A stretch of 64,000 nucleotides of DNA from Polynucleobacter sp. MWH-Spelu-300-X4 (lineage in GTDB: Bacteria > Pseudomonadota > Gammaproteobacteria > Burkholderiales > Burkholderiaceae). Shown here piece by piece: positions 16,689-26,888 of the stretch. Numbering within the stretch: position 1 is the stretch's first letter; each line of letters opens with the position of its first letter. Location: positions 682,001 through 746,000 of the forward strand of contig NZ_CP061294.1 in the NCBI RefSeq assembly GCF_018687515.1. Reading direction: 5' to 3'. The notes below the pieces were generated by a model that was not told the DNA's origin, searched no databases, and saw only the letters and a program-made list of their open reading frames with translations. Both the position numbers and the translations under genes were made by a program.

Positions 16689-18160
16689 GTCGTGAAGTCC
16701 TCATGCTAGCTGACGCATTAGCACGCGAAAAGAATGTAGATAGAGATATCGTTTTTGAAGCTTTGGAGATGGCTTTAGCCTCTGCTAGCAAAAAGCGCTA
16801 TGAAGAAGATGTCGATATGCGTGTTGCAATTGACCGTGATAGTGGTGAATATGAAACCTATCGTCGTTGGTTGGTGGTTCCTGATGAAGCGGGCCTGCAA
16901 GAGCCGGACAAGGAAATTCTTTCTTTTGAAGCTAAAGAACAAATTCCTGATATCGAGGTAGGTGACTATATCGAAGAGCAAGTTGAATCAATTGCTTTTG
17001 GTCGTATTGGCGCACAAACAGCCAAGCAAGTTATTTTGCAGCGTATTCGTGATGCTGAACGCGAACAGATTTTGAATGATTACCTTGAGCGTGGCGAGAA
17101 TGTCATGACGGGTACGGTTAAGCGTGCTGATAAAAATGGTTTGATTGTTGAATCGGGTCGTGTTGAGGCATTGTTGCGCCGTGATCAAATGATTCCTAAA
17201 GAGAATCTACGTAGTGGCGATCGCGTGCGCGGTTTTATCGTTAAAGTTGACCGCGAAGCGCGTGGTCCTCAAATTGAGTTATCTCGTACAGCTCCACAAT
17301 TTTTAATTAAATTGTTTGAGAATGAAGTGCCAGAGATTGAGCAAGGTTTGTTAGAAATTAAAGGCGCAGCTCGCGACCCTGGTATTCGCGCAAAGATTGC
17401 TGTAGTTGCTCACGATAAACGTATTGATCCAATCGGTACTTGCGTGGGTGTACGTGGTACGCGTGTGACAGCTGTTCGTAATGAAGTCGCTGGCGAGGCG
17501 GTGGATATTGTGTTGTGGTCTGAAGATCCTGCTCAATTCGTGATTGGTGCCTTGGCACCAGCGCAAGTTCAATCGATTGTGGTTGATGAAGAAAAGCACG
17601 CCATGGATGTTGTGGTCGACGAAGAGAATTTGGCGATCGCGATTGGCCGCAGTGGCCAAAACGTTCGTTTAGCTAGCGAATTGACTGGCTGGCATATCAA
17701 CATCATGACTCCAGAAGAGTCAGCGCAAAAAACTGAGGAAGAGTCAGAAAAGGTTCGCGCATTGTTTATGGACAAGCTTGATGTCGACCAAGAAGTTGCT
17801 GATATCTTGATTGAAGAAGGTTTTAATAGCTTAGAAGAAGTGGCGTATGTGCCGTTATCAGAGATGCTTGAGATTGATGCATTCGATGAAGATACGGTTA
17901 ATGAGTTACGTACTCGTGCACGAGATTCTTTGTTGACGATGGAGTTAGCAAAAGAAGAGCTTGTGGAAGAGGTTTCTCAAGATTTACGTAGCTTAGATGG
18001 TGTTACAACAACGCTTATCGCTAAGTTGGCGGAAGGTAATGTTCATACTCGTGATGATTTGGCGGAATTGGCTGTTGATGAGTTAATCGAAATGACTGGC
18101 ATCAACGAAGAAGACGCAAAGGCTCTCATCATGAAAGCTCGCGCACACTGGTTTAACTGA
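16685..18160 (+). CDS. nusA: Transcription termination/antitermination protein NusA
   Basis: RNA polymerase-binding factor that modulates pausing, termination and rRNA antitermination. Domains in order: N-terminal RNAP-binding domain (1-130), S1 (about 135-200, [22 protein letters not shown]), two KH domains (about 230-345, [18 protein letters not shown] and [17 protein letters not shown]), and two C-terminal acidic helix-hairpin repeats. At 491 residues it is the proteobacterial long form. AAGGAAGAAA lies before the ATG. If the rimP leader terminator is an attenuator, NusA could control its own operon. Confidence 0.98.
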   Translation: MSREVLMLADALAREKNVDRDIVFEALEMALASASKKRYEEDVDMRVAIDRDSGEYETYRRWLVVPDEAGLQEPDKEILSFEAKEQIPDIEVGDYIEEQVESIAFGRIGAQTAKQVILQRIRDAEREQILNDYLERGENVMTGTVKRADKNGLIVESGRVEALLRRDQMIPKENLRSGDRVRGFIVKVDREARGPQIELSRTAPQFLIKLFENEVPEIEQGLLEIKGAARDPGIRAKIAVVAHDKRIDPIGTCVGVRGTRVTAVRNEVAGEAVDIVLWSEDPAQFVIGALAPAQVQSIVVDEEKHAMDVVVDEENLAIAIGRSGQNVRLASELTGWHINIMTPEESAQKTEEESEKVRALFMDKLDVDQEVADILIEEGFNSLEEVAYVPLSEMLEIDAFDEDTVNELRTRARDSLLTMELAKEELVEEVSQDLRSLDGVTTTLIAKLAEGNVHTRDDLAELAVDELIEMTGINEEDAKALIMKARAHWFN

Positions 18161-18176
18161 TTCATAAGGGGTTCGC

Positions 18177-20972
18177 ATGGCGACCACGACCGTAGAAGAT
18201 TTGGCAAAAGAACTGAAGCGTTCCACAGCAGAATTGTTGGGACAGCTTCAGGCTGCCGGCATTAAAAAAGAGTCAGCGGAAGATAAGCTGACTGAGAAAG
18301 ATAAAACAAAGTTGCTAGAGCATTTGCAGGCTGCGCATGGCACTGCAGAAGTGGGTGCGCGCAAGAAAATTACCTTAACTAAGCGCGAGACGACTGAGAT
18401 CCGCCAAGCGGACTCTGCTGGTAAAACTCGTACAGTTCAAGTTGAGGTACGTAAAAAGCGTGTGCTTGTTAAGCGTGATGAGTCAGCAGAAGAAGCTACA
18501 GCCCCAGTAGTTCAAGAACCTGTCGTTGAGTCTACTGCGCCGGCTAAGCCAGTGCTGGATGATGCTGAGTTGGCAAAACGTGAAGCAGAGGCTAAACGTC
18601 AAGCGGAATTGTTAGCTCGTCAAGAAGCTGATATGAAAGCTGAGATGGAGCGTCGCGCTCGTGAAGAAGCTGAGAAGGCTGAAAAAGCGGCGGCAAAAGT
18701 TAAAGCTGAGAAAGTGATCGAGTCTCCAGTTGTAGATACTGTGGAAGAAGCTCAAGCTAAAGCAGATATTGCTGAAAAAGAAAAAGTGGCTGTAGCTGCA
18801 GCAGCCAAAGTTCGCGATGATGAATTAGAAGTCATTCGAGCTCGCCGTGCTAAAGCGGAAGCTGAAGCTTTAGCGATTCGTGAAATGATGAATGCGCCAG
18901 CTCGTGTTCTAAAAGCGCCTAAGCCAGCAGAAGAGGAAAAGAAAGGCACTTTACATAAGCCTGTTAAGGCTGAGGGTGCTGATGATAAGAAGAAAGATAA
19001 AGCAGTAGTTGCTAAGCCTGGTGCTAAAACTATCAAATCTTCTGAGTCTTCTTCAACGTGGCAAGAGGATGGCAAGAAACGTCCAGGCGGCCTAAAAACT
19101 CGTGGTGATACAACGGGTGGTACAGGTAATTGGCGCGCTGGTGGTGGTCGCAAGAAAAACCAACAACAGCAAGTTAGTGAAGTGCCAACAAACTTTGTTG
19201 CGCCAACCGAACCAGTAGTTCGTGATGTGCATGTTCCTGAAACAATTACTGTTTCAGAATTAGCTCACAAGATGTCTGTGAAGGCGGCTGAGGTTATCAA
19301 GTTATTGATGGGCATGGGCCAGATGGTCACCATTAATCAAGTGCTCGATCAAGATACAGCAATGATCATTGTTGAAGAGATGGGCCACAAGGCATTCGCT
19401 GCTAAATTGGACGATCCTGACTCTGATCTAACAACAGACGCTCATGATGCGGAGTTGTTGACAAGACCACCAGTAGTAACAGTGATGGGTCACGTTGACC
19501 ACGGTAAAACGTCGTTGCTAGACTCTATTCGTCGTGCAAAAGTAGCCTCTGGTGAGGCGGGCGGTATTACTCAGCATATCGGTGCTTATCACGTTGAAAC
19601 ACCGCGCGGCATGATTACTTTCTTGGATACTCCGGGTCACGAAGCGTTTACCGCTATGCGTGCTCGTGGTGCTCAAGCAACAGATATTGTTATTTTGGTA
19701 GTTGCTGCTGACGATGGCGTGATGCCGCAAACAAAAGAGGCGATTGCTCATGCTAAGGCTGCAGGTGTACCTTTGGTTGTGGCGATTAACAAGATTGATA
19801 AGCCTGAGGCTAATCCTGAGCGAGTGAAACAAGAGTTGGTTGCTGAGGGTGTAGTGCCTGAGGAGTATGGTGGTGATTCACCATTCATTCCTGTTTCCGC
19901 TAAAGCTGGCACGGGTATTGATGATTTACTAGAGAACGTATTGTTGCAGGCTGAAGTGCTTGAGTTAAAAGCTCCAAAAGATGCGGCAGCTAAAGGTTTG
20001 GTGATTGAAGCTCGCTTGGATAAAGGTAAGGGTCCTGTGGCAACCATTCTTGTTCAGTCAGGAACGTTGAAACGTGGCGACATGATTTTGGCGGGATCGT
20101 CTTTTGGTCGTGTCCGCGCAATGTTAGATGAAAATGGTAAGTCATGTAATGAGGCTGGACCATCTATTCCAGTTGAAATTCAAGGGTTGTCAGAAGTTCC
20201 TGCTGCTGGTGAAGAAGTTATTGCTGTGGCTGATGAGCGTAAGGCTCGTGAGATTGCCTTGTTCCGTCAAGGTAAGTTCCGTGATGTGAAGTTAGCTAAA
20301 CAGCAAGCTGTGAAACTTGAGACTATGTTTGAAAACATGGGCGAGGGCAGTGTTGAAGCTAGATACTTGCCGATCATTATTAAAGCAGACGTTCAGGGTT
20401 CTCAAGAAGCGCTGTCTCAATCATTGCAAAAGCTATCAACACCTGAAGTGAAAGTGCAAATTGTTCATGCTGCCGTAGGTGGTATTAGCGAAACAGACAT
20501 TAACTTGGCTGTTGCTTCGAAGGCGGTTGTGATTGGCTTTAACTCTCGTGCAGATGCTTTAGCGCGCAAATTGGCTGAAGCCAATGGTGTCGATATTCGT
20601 TACTACAACATTATTTATGACGCTGTCGATGAAGTTAAAGCAGCGATGAGTGGCATGTTGACGCCAGAGAAGAAAGAAGAAGTCACTGGCTTAGTTGAGA
20701 TTCGTCAAGTTATTCAGGTTTCTAAGGTTGGTTCAATCGCAGGTTGTATGGTGCTTGAAGGTATTGTTAAACGCACTTCACGCGCACGTTTACTACGTAA
20801 TAACGTGGTGGTGTGGACAGGCGAACTTGACTCATTGAAACGTTATAAAGATGACGTAAAAGAAGTTAAGGGTGGTTTTGAGTGCGGTTTATCTCTCAAA
20901 AATTACAACGATATCGAAGTTGGTGATCAGCTAGAGATCTTTGAAGTGACTGAAGTGGCAAGAACGCTTTAA
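18177..20972 (+). CDS. infB: Translation initiation factor IF-2
   Basis: GTPase that recruits initiator tRNA to the 30S subunit and promotes subunit joining. An IF2-N domain at residues 1-50 is followed by an Ala/Glu/Lys-rich linker (about 90-340, predicted helical and charged), a second IF2-N domain (about 353-405), and the GTPase domain with [15 protein letters not shown] and NKID. Domains II and III and the tRNA-binding C-domain fill the rest. It has 931 residues. AAGGGG is 6 nt before the ATG. No internal start for a shorter isoform was assessed. Confidence 0.98.
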   Translation: MATTTVEDLAKELKRSTAELLGQLQAAGIKKESAEDKLTEKDKTKLLEHLQAAHGTAEVGARKKITLTKRETTEIRQADSAGKTRTVQVEVRKKRVLVKRDESAEEATAPVVQEPVVESTAPAKPVLDDAELAKREAEAKRQAELLARQEADMKAEMERRAREEAEKAEKAAAKVKAEKVIESPVVDTVEEAQAKADIAEKEKVAVAAAAKVRDDELEVIRARRAKAEAEALAIREMMNAPARVLKAPKPAEEEKKGTLHKPVKAEGADDKKKDKAVVAKPGAKTIKSSESSSTWQEDGKKRPGGLKTRGDTTGGTGNWRAGGGRKKNQQQQVSEVPTNFVAPTEPVVRDVHVPETITVSELAHKMSVKAAEVIKLLMGMGQMVTINQVLDQDTAMIIVEEMGHKAFAAKLDDPDSDLTTDAHDAELLTRPPVVTVMGHVDHGKTSLLDSIRRAKVASGEAGGITQHIGAYHVETPRGMITFLDTPGHEAFTAMRARGAQATDIVILVVAADDGVMPQTKEAIAHAKAAGVPLVVAINKIDKPEANPERVKQELVAEGVVPEEYGGDSPFIPVSAKAGTGIDDLLENVLLQAEVLELKAPKDAAAKGLVIEARLDKGKGPVATILVQSGTLKRGDMILAGSSFGRVRAMLDENGKSCNEAGPSIPVEIQGLSEVPAAGEEVIAVADERKAREIALFRQGKFRDVKLAKQQAVKLETMFENMGEGSVEARYLPIIIKADVQGSQEALSQSLQKLSTPEVKVQIVHAAVGGISETDINLAVASKAVVIGFNSRADALARKLAEANGVDIRYYNIIYDAVDEVKAAMSGMLTPEKKEEVTGLVEIRQVIQVSKVGSIAGCMVLEGIVKRTSRARLLRNNVVVWTGELDSLKRYKDDVKEVKGGFECGLSLKNYNDIEVGDQLEIFEVTEVARTL

Positions 20973-20986
20973 TTAGAGAAGAGTCT

Positions 20987-21343
20987 ATGCCTGTAAAAAA
21001 TCACCGTAACCAGCGTGTGGCTGACCAAATCCAAAGGGATTTGGCCGAGCTCATACCGCGTGAGGTGAGAGACCCTAAAGCTGGGTTGATTACTTTGCAG
21101 GCTGTTGAGCTAACGACTGATATGGCGCATGCTAAAGTTTTTTTTACGGTATTGGGTGCTGATCCTGAGTATGCGTTAGCAGTTTTGCGTGAAAAAGCAG
21201 GTTATTTACACTCGTTGTTATTTAAGCGTTTGCATATTCACACGGTGCCTACTTTGCATTTTCATCATGATGAATCTGTGGCGCGTGGTGTTGAGATGTC
21301 TCGTTTGATTGACCAAGCATTAAAAGATAGTGATAAGGCTTAA
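20987..21343 (+). CDS. rbfA: 30S ribosome-binding factor RbfA
   Basis: Small KH-fold protein (118 aa) for late 30S maturation and cold adaptation. Family hallmarks: [24 protein letters not shown] at the N-terminus, [16 protein letters not shown] in the middle, and [16 protein letters not shown] near the end. AAGAG precedes the ATG, 14 nt after infB. It sits between infB and truB as in most proteobacteria. Confidence 0.97.
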   Translation: MPVKNHRNQRVADQIQRDLAELIPREVRDPKAGLITLQAVELTTDMAHAKVFFTVLGADPEYALAVLREKAGYLHSLLFKRLHIHTVPTLHFHHDESVARGVEMSRLIDQALKDSDKA

Positions 21344-21346
21344 GTG

Positions 21347-22294
21347 ATGCCCCAAGGTATACATGGGGTAGTACTTTTGGATAAGCCAGAAGGTATTAGT
21401 TCCCAAACAGCGGTAACAATTGTTAAGCGATGTTTTGGAGCTGACAAGGCGGGGCATACTGGAACTTTAGATCCAATGGCAACTGGATTATTGCCGGTTT
21501 GCTTAGGTGAGGCGACAAAATATTCGCAAGACTTGTTGGATGCTGACAAAACTTATTTGGCAACGATCAAGTTTGGTGAAAAAACAACAACAGGTGATGC
21601 TGAAGGTGATGTTATTGAAACACGTCAGCCAAGTTTTAATGTAACTGACATAGTTACTTTGCAAAATAAACTGGGTGAGGTGTTAAAGAAGTTTACGGGT
21701 GAGATTGAGCAAATTCCACCAATGTATTCAGCATTAAAGCGTGATGGGAAACCATTGTATGAATATGCTCGTGCTGGTGAAACTTTAGAGCGAACTGCTC
21801 GTCAGGTCACGATTTACTCGTTGAAATGGGTATCTGTTGATTGGCCAGTGGCAGTGCTAGAAGTTTCTTGTAGTAAAGGTACTTATGTCAGAACTTTGGC
21901 AGAGGACATTGGGGAATATTTGGGTGTTGGTGCGCATCTAATTGGGTTGAGGCGCCAGCAAGTAGGACATTTAACCTTGGTTAAAGGTGTTACCTTGGAC
22001 AAGGTTAAAGGGACGGCTAACGATGCAAGTGAAAAAGGGCTCTATTTGTTGCCGGTAGATGCTTTAGTTCAGGAGCTTAATTCATTGGAGCTTTCTAATG
22101 AAGAGGCAGATCGTTTGCGGTTGGGGCAACGTGTACCGGTGAGTAAGCTAGGTAGTGAAGAAGAGTTGATGAGAATTTATCGTGGCTCTGTGGAGTCATG
22201 TAATTTTATGGGGACTGCAGATTGGCGTAAGGGTGTTTTACATCCGCGCCGTTTGATTGCCCAAGCTGTAGTAGTAACGAATTTAACAAATTAA
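21347..22294 (+). CDS. truB: tRNA pseudouridine(55) synthase TruB
   Basis: Makes pseudouridine at position 55 of the T-loop of tRNAs. HGVVLLDKPEGISSQT and AGHTGTLDPMATGLLP contain the catalytic Asp (Asp42 from the chosen start), and GTYVRTLAEDIGEYL is the second conserved block. A GTG at 21344 immediately precedes the ATG at 21347 in frame; the ATG is preferred because spacing to AAGG (21335-21338) is better. It has 315 residues. Last gene of the rimP operon, 3 nt from the rbfA stop. Confidence 0.96.
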   Translation: MPQGIHGVVLLDKPEGISSQTAVTIVKRCFGADKAGHTGTLDPMATGLLPVCLGEATKYSQDLLDADKTYLATIKFGEKTTTGDAEGDVIETRQPSFNVTDIVTLQNKLGEVLKKFTGEIEQIPPMYSALKRDGKPLYEYARAGETLERTARQVTIYSLKWVSVDWPVAVLEVSCSKGTYVRTLAEDIGEYLGVGAHLIGLRRQQVGHLTLVKGVTLDKVKGTANDASEKGLYLLPVDALVQELNSLELSNEEADRLRLGQRVPVSKLGSEEELMRIYRGSVESCNFMGTADWRKGVLHPRRLIAQAVVVTNLTN

Positions 22295-22313
22295 TATAAG
22301 TGAAAGCAGAACC

Positions 22314-24143
22314 ATGAGTAATATCCGCGCTTTAAGAAATATCGCCATCATTGCCCACGTTGACCACGGTAAAACTACTTTGGTTGATCAATTATTGCGT
22401 CAATCAGGCACGTTCCGTGATAACCAACAGGTTGCTGAGCGTGTAATGGACTCAAATGATATTGAAAAAGAACGTGGCATCACGATCTTGTCTAAGAACT
22501 GTGCTGTGGAATATGAAGGTACTCATATCAACATCGTTGACACCCCAGGACACGCGGACTTTGGTGGTGAAGTTGAGCGCGTTTTGTCGATGGTGGATGG
22601 TGTTTTATTGCTAGTGGATGCAGTAGAAGGCCCAATGCCTCAAACGCGTTTTGTGACTAAAAAAGCTTTAGCTCTTGGATTGAAGCCAATTGTGGTGGTT
22701 AATAAAGTAGACCGCCCGGGTGCTCGTATTGATTATGTTGTAAATGCAACATTTGAACTTTTTGACAAGTTAGGCGCAACAGAAGAGCAGTTGGATTTCC
22801 CAGTTGTTTATGCCTCTGGTTTAAGTGGTTATGCAGGTCTGACACCTGATGTTCGCGAAGGTACGATGGCGCCATTGTTTGAGACGGTATTGAAGTATGT
22901 GCCTATCCGTGATGAAGATCCCGATGGTCCTTTGCAATTCCAAATTTCATCAATTGATTACAACAGCTATGTAGGTAAGATTGGTGTGGGTCGTATTAGC
23001 CGCGGTACTGTGAAAGCTGGCCAATCTGTTATTTGCCAAAATGGTCCTGAAGGTACGCCGTTTAATGGCCGTATTAATCAAGTCTTGAAGTTCCAAGGAT
23101 TGGAGCGTGTTCAGGTTGATCAGGCAGCCTCTGGCGATATCGTATTGATTAATGGTATTGAGGATTTGGCGATTGGTACAACAGTATGTTCGCCAGATAA
23201 AGTAGAGCCATTGCCTATGTTGAAAGTGGATGAGCCAACTTTGACGATGAACTTTATGGTGAATACAAGCCCATTGGCTGGTCGTGAAGGTAAGTTCATT
23301 ACAAGTCGTCAGATTCGTGATCGCTTGCATCGCGAATTAAAGTCAAATATGGCTTTGCGTGTGAGTGATACAGATGATGATACGGTTTTTGAGGTATCTG
23401 GTCGTGGTGAGTTGCACTTAACGATTTTGATTGAAAACATGCGTCGTGAAGGTTATGAGTTAGCGGTGTCACGTCCTCGCGTGGTTTTCCATGAAGAAAA
23501 TGGCGTGAAGATGGAGCCATTTGAGAACTTAACTGTGGACGTTGAAGATACAACTCAGGGTTCAGTGATGGAAGAGTTGGGTAAGCGTAAGGGCGAATTG
23601 CAAGATATGGTTTCCGACGGTAAAGGCCGTACACGTCTTGAGTACAGAATCCCTGCGCGTGGCTTGATTGGTTTCCAGGGGGATTTCTTGACGATGACTC
23701 GCGGTACTGGTTTGATGAGTCATACGTTTGATGCTTATGGTCCAATGAAAGAGGGTATGGTTGGTGAGCGTCATAACGGTGTATTGATTTCACAAGATGA
23801 TGGCGAGGCTGTTGCGTATGCTTTGTGGAAGTTGCAAGACCGTGGACGTATGTTCGTTGTTCCCGGCGATGCGCTATACGAAGGTATGGTGATTGGTATT
23901 CATAGCCGTGATAATGATTTAATTGTGAATCCGATTAAAGGTAAGCAGTTAACTAACGTGCGTGCTTCTGGTACGGATGAAGCGGTTCGTCTAGTGCCAG
24001 CGATTCAAATGTCTTTAGAGTACGCAGTTGAATTTATTGCTGAAGATGAGTTGGTTGAAGTGACTCCGAAGAGCATTCGTATTCGTAAGCGTTATTTGAA
24101 AGAGCATGAGCGTAAAAAAGCTAGCCGTGAGACAGCTGCTTAA
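22314..24143 (+). CDS. typA: Ribosome-associated translational GTPase TypA/BipA
   Basis: Elongation-factor-like GTPase important for 50S assembly and growth at low temperature or stress. The GTPase domain has [10 protein letters not shown], the effector-loop [13 protein letters not shown] and NKVDRPGAR. Domains II, III and V follow with the TypA-specific C-domain ([33 protein letters not shown]). It has 609 residues. It lies 19 nt after truB and may be partly co-transcribed. The hairpin at 24164-24188 ends the unit. Confidence 0.97.
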   Translation: MSNIRALRNIAIIAHVDHGKTTLVDQLLRQSGTFRDNQQVAERVMDSNDIEKERGITILSKNCAVEYEGTHINIVDTPGHADFGGEVERVLSMVDGVLLLVDAVEGPMPQTRFVTKKALALGLKPIVVVNKVDRPGARIDYVVNATFELFDKLGATEEQLDFPVVYASGLSGYAGLTPDVREGTMAPLFETVLKYVPIRDEDPDGPLQFQISSIDYNSYVGKIGVGRISRGTVKAGQSVICQNGPEGTPFNGRINQVLKFQGLERVQVDQAASGDIVLINGIEDLAIGTTVCSPDKVEPLPMLKVDEPTLTMNFMVNTSPLAGREGKFITSRQIRDRLHRELKSNMALRVSDTDDDTVFEVSGRGELHLTILIENMRREGYELAVSRPRVVFHEENGVKMEPFENLTVDVEDTTQGSVMEELGKRKGELQDMVSDGKGRTRLEYRIPARGLIGFQGDFLTMTRGTGLMSHTFDAYGPMKEGMVGERHNGVLISQDDGEAVAYALWKLQDRGRMFVVPGDALYEGMVIGIHSRDNDLIVNPIKGKQLTNVRASGTDEAVRLVPAIQMSLEYAVEFIAEDELVEVTPKSIRIRKRYLKEHERKKASRETAA

Positions 24144-24163
24144 TTTCACTCATTAAGCCAAAG

Positions 24164-24190
24164 CAAAGCCGCATTTATTGCGGCTTTGTT
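24164..24190 (+). terminator. Intrinsic terminator after typA
   Basis: A 10-bp stem, CAAAGCCGCA (24164-24173) with TGCGGCTTTG (24179-24188), loop TTTAT. The T-run (TTG) is short, so efficiency is uncertain. Confidence 0.7.
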
Positions 24191-24195
24191 GTAAC

Positions 24196-24207
24196 TAGAA
24201 TCCACTC
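24196..24207 (+). promoter_or_regulatory. -10 element of a leaderless promoter for the RluA-family gene
   Basis: TAGAAT (24196-24201), then 6 nt, then ATG at 24208. No Shine-Dalgarno exists between the typA terminator and the start codon. No clear -35. Confidence 0.55.
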
Positions 24208-25104
24208 ATGCAAACTTCATCAGGTATTTCTCCTAGTAAAGTTTTTTTGCCTCAGCAGGAACAGAGGTTCGCATTGTTATTGGATTTTTTAATTCACCAA
24301 TTTCCTGCTATTCCTGAAAAAGAATGGCTTTCTCGATTTGAAGATGGCTTGATTTCTAATGTCGATGGTGTGCCGCTAGATGCCTCTGTAGGCTATGAGG
24401 GTGGTACAGTTATTTATTACTTTAAAAGAGTTGTTTCGGAAGAGCTTATTCCTTTTCAGGAAAAAATTCTTTATGAAGATGCACATTTGTTAATAGCTGA
24501 TAAGCCCCATTTTTTACCTGTAACCCCTGGCGGACATTATTTAGAGCAAACCCTATTGGTGCGCTTAAAGAAGGCCACAGGGTTGGAGTCTTTGAGCCCG
24601 ATTCATCGTATTGATAGAGAGACTGCTGGCTTGGTGGCTTTTTCTAAGAGATCTGAAGATAGAAATGCATACCAATCTTTATTTCGAGATAAAGCAGTTA
24701 CTAAAGTTTATGAGGCTATTGCAGTCTATCGAGGCGATCTGAGACAACAATTCCCGATTCATCACCGTAGTAGGATTGAAGAGTCTGATGTATTTATGCA
24801 AATGCGTGAGGTGGTTGGAGAGCCTAATTCAGATAGTTTGGTTGAGTTGTTAGCGGTAAAAGGTGAGTGGGCAAAATACCGATTGCAATTAGGGACGGGT
24901 AAGAAACATCAGTTGAGAGTACATATGAGTGCTTTGGGTTTGCCTATTAAAAATGACCAAATTTATCCTGTTTTGAAGCCTCATGTCGTGATTAATAAAG
25001 ACTTTACCCACCCCCTTCAGTTGTTAGCTAAAGAGTTGAGTTTCACCGATCCTATTACTCAGAAGAAGCATCATTTTTTTAGCCAGCAAGCGCTTCATCT
25101 ATAA
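24208..25104 (+). CDS. RluA-family pseudouridine synthase
   Basis: RNA pseudouridine synthase of the RluA superfamily. The core motif IHRIDRETAGLVAFSK holds catalytic Asp136, and GKKHQLRVHMSALGLPIKND is the conserved substrate-loop region. The N-terminal 80 residues resemble a degenerate S4-like domain (LLDFLIHQFP, WLSRFEDGLISNVDG). It has 298 residues. Target RNA cannot be assigned; it is not a close match to RluC or RluD. It stands alone behind a possible leaderless promoter, 9 nt before dusA. Confidence 0.88.
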   Translation: MQTSSGISPSKVFLPQQEQRFALLLDFLIHQFPAIPEKEWLSRFEDGLISNVDGVPLDASVGYEGGTVIYYFKRVVSEELIPFQEKILYEDAHLLIADKPHFLPVTPGGHYLEQTLLVRLKKATGLESLSPIHRIDRETAGLVAFSKRSEDRNAYQSLFRDKAVTKVYEAIAVYRGDLRQQFPIHHRSRIEESDVFMQMREVVGEPNSDSLVELLAVKGEWAKYRLQLGTGKKHQLRVHMSALGLPIKNDQIYPVLKPHVVINKDFTHPLQLLAKELSFTDPITQKKHHFFSQQALHL

Positions 25105-25113
25105 AATCTATTT
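25102..25113 (+). promoter_or_regulatory. -10-like element 6 nt before the dusA start
   Basis: TAAAAT (25102-25107) plus 6 nt reaches the ATG at 25114 with no Shine-Dalgarno. It overlaps the stop codon of the preceding gene, so dusA may have its own leaderless transcript besides read-through. Confidence 0.45.
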
Positions 25114-26196
25114 ATGTCAGAAAATAAAAAACGTTTAGCTGTTGCGCCTATGATGGATTGGACGGATCGTCAGTGCCGTACTTTCCATAGAAGCTTAACT
25201 AAAAAAACAGTTCTTTATAGTGAGATGGTGACAACTGGAGCATTGATACATGGGGATGTTCCGCGTCATTTGGATTTTGATGAGATTCAACATCCAGTAG
25301 TTTTACAGTTAGGCGGTAGTGAGCCGGACGATTTAGCAACTTCAGCCAAATTAGCTAAAAAATGGGGCTACGACGAAATTGATTTGAACTGTGGATGTCC
25401 TTCTGAACGAGTTCAGAGAGGTTCATTTGGCGCTTGTTTGATGGCTGAACCGCGGTTAGTTGCTGATTGCGTTAAAGCGATGGTGGATGCAGTTGATATA
25501 CCTGTAACTGTTAAGCATCGTATGGGGCTTAATGAGATGGATGTCCGCTCAAATCCAAAAGATTACCAATTCACTTTGGACTTTATTTGCAAAGTGGCAG
25601 ATGCTGGTGCCAGCCAAGTAACCATTCATGCTAGAAATGCGATCCTTAAAGGTTTATCGCCTAAGGAAAATAGAACTGTTCCACCACTTCAGTATGACAT
25701 CGCAAAACAATTGAGAATCGATGCGCAAAAACATTTCCCGCATTTAAAGGTTTTGCTAAATGGGGGCTTAGAAACAAATGGCGATATCGCTAGGCATTGG
25801 CATGATTTTGATGGCTTCATGATTGGCCGTGCTGCCTATCACACCCCCGGCATCATGCTTGATTGGGATGAGATGTTGGCAACGGATGGTCAAGCTTTCG
25901 GTAGTTTTTTTGGGGTGGAGCAGTGGAATCGTATTACTGAAGAGTTAATCGGTCAGTGTGTGCGTTGGTTAAAGCATTGCCAAGCTACTGGAGATCACTT
26001 TCATATGGCGGCTATTACCCGCCATATTTTGGGTTTAGCTCACGGCAAGGGTGGTTCTAAGCATTGGCGCAGAAAGCTTTCGGACTATCGTCTATTGGGT
26101 GCAGTAAAGACGGAGCAAGACGTCCGGGCTTTTTTTGAGGATGCCAATAAAGAGTTGCGGATGTATATTGAACAAGATGAGGCAGACGAGGTATAA
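25114..26196 (+). CDS. dusA: tRNA-dihydrouridine(20/20a) synthase DusA
   Basis: FMN-dependent reductase that forms dihydrouridine in the tRNA D-loop. N-terminal APMMDWTDRQCRTFHR, the active-site block DEIDLNCGCPSERVQRGSFGACLM with the catalytic Cys, and VTVKHRMG follow the DusA pattern; the RSNP-type insertion and HARNAILKGLSPKENR are DusA features. It has 360 residues. The stop codon TAA (26194-26196) lies inside the -10 hexamer of the downstream tRNA-His promoter. Confidence 0.95.
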   Translation: MSENKKRLAVAPMMDWTDRQCRTFHRSLTKKTVLYSEMVTTGALIHGDVPRHLDFDEIQHPVVLQLGGSEPDDLATSAKLAKKWGYDEIDLNCGCPSERVQRGSFGACLMAEPRLVADCVKAMVDAVDIPVTVKHRMGLNEMDVRSNPKDYQFTLDFICKVADAGASQVTIHARNAILKGLSPKENRTVPPLQYDIAKQLRIDAQKHFPHLKVLLNGGLETNGDIARHWHDFDGFMIGRAAYHTPGIMLDWDEMLATDGQAFGSFFGVEQWNRITEELIGQCVRWLKHCQATGDHFHMAAITRHILGLAHGKGGSKHWRRKLSDYRLLGAVKTEQDVRAFFEDANKELRMYIEQDEADEV

Positions 26197-26197
26197 T
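26168..26197 (+). promoter_or_regulatory. Promoter of tRNA-His within the 3' end of dusA
   Basis: TTGAAC (26168-26173), 18-bp spacer, perfect TATAAT (26192-26197). The hexamer overlaps the dusA stop codon. The predicted start is near 26204, 7 nt before the tRNA. Confidence 0.75.
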
Positions 26198-26210
26198 CTT
26201 TTTTCTCTAC

Positions 26211-26287
26211 GGTGGCTGTAGCTCAGTTGGTAGAGTCCAGGATTGTGATTCCTGTTGTCGTGGGTTCGAGCCCCATCAGCCACCCCA
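26211..26287 (+). tRNA. tRNA-His (anticodon GTG)
   Basis: A 77-nt cloverleaf with encoded CCA. The 8-bp acceptor stem includes the extra G at position -1 paired with C73, diagnostic of tRNA-His. The anticodon loop reads TTGTGAT with GTG, and the T-arm carries GTTCGAG. The gene has its own promoter and is followed by a strong terminator at 26294-26329. Confidence 0.98.
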
Positions 26288-26293
26288 AAACAT

Positions 26294-26329
26294 AAAAGCC
26301 CCTTAGTTAATTAAGGGGCTTTTTCTTTT
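26294..26329 (+). terminator. Intrinsic terminator after tRNA-His
   Basis: A 12-bp stem, AAAAGCCCCTTA (26294-26305) with TAAGGGGCTTTT (26312-26323), loop GTTAAT, followed by a T-rich run. The A/T symmetry could also serve the convergent small gene. Confidence 0.9.
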
Positions 26330-26379
26330 TGTTCAATTGATTCATTGATTCAAGGAACAAGAGGGTAATTTATGAAGCA

Positions 26380-26754
26380 TTATGGATTTTGATGAAAATA
26401 AATCATAAGACTCACTAAGATCGCAGCTATTGTAATTTGGCTGATTAAGGTGCGATTAGTTAGCTTATCAAGAATGGAGTCTTGAAAGTTATCGATTCTT
26501 TTTTCAATATGTTTCTTAAAATCACTAAGCTCGTTACGCATATCCTTAACTTGATCCCGAACGTCTTTAACTTGTTCACGAACTTCTTTAATGTCTCCTT
26601 TTAATTCATTGCGCACCTCATGTAATTCTTCTTTTGTGGCCAAGCTTGATTGTTCTACGGAAGTATCATTGATAGCGTGACTTAGTACGCTAGCTTGAGT
26701 GCTGCTAAAGCCGTTGGCCTCTAATGACTCTTTTAATTTAAGTGTGTTGATCAT
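26380..26754 (-). CDS. Coiled-coil membrane protein, DUF1640/CCDC90-like
   Basis: A 124-residue protein with a globular N-terminus (LKLKESLEANGFSSTQASVLSHAI), a long coiled coil (about residues 40-95), and one C-terminal transmembrane helix (about 101-118) with a very short tail. This order is typical of the DUF1640/CCDC90 group, whose eukaryotic members relate to mitochondrial calcium-uniporter regulation; bacterial function is unknown. Tandem heptads VREQVKD-VRDQVKD-MRNELSD are visible. AAGGAG precedes the ATG at 26754. It is a single-gene unit between tRNA-His and the acyltransferase. Confidence 0.8.
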   Translation of the reverse strand: MINTLKLKESLEANGFSSTQASVLSHAINDTSVEQSSLATKEELHEVRNELKGDIKEVREQVKDVRDQVKDMRNELSDFKKHIEKRIDNFQDSILDKLTNRTLISQITIAAILVSLMIYFHQNP

Positions 26755-26861
26755 TCATTCTCCTTGGGTTTGGATTAATAATTTATATTTTTTATAAGCA
26801 TTTGGCAAATCAACAAAATTAATATCTAGATGGTTGTGGGGCTATTCAGATAGGGGAAGCT

Positions 26862-26888
26862 ATGTTCGTGAGAAAATCTTTTTTGTGA
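26862..26888 (+). other. Possible 8-codon leader ORF coupled to the acyltransferase gene
   Basis: ATG at 26862 follows a strong Shine-Dalgarno (AGGGGAAG, 26852-26859) and reads MFVRKSFL before TGA at 26886-26888. That stop overlaps the GTG at 26885 (GTGA), the only plausible start of the next gene, which lacks its own ribosome binding site. Termination-reinitiation is inferred. Confidence 0.4.

Noticed and set aside
26211..26830. Genomic island integrated at tRNA-His
   Set aside because: No direct repeat of the tRNA 3' end, no integrase, and the neighbouring genes are ordinary.
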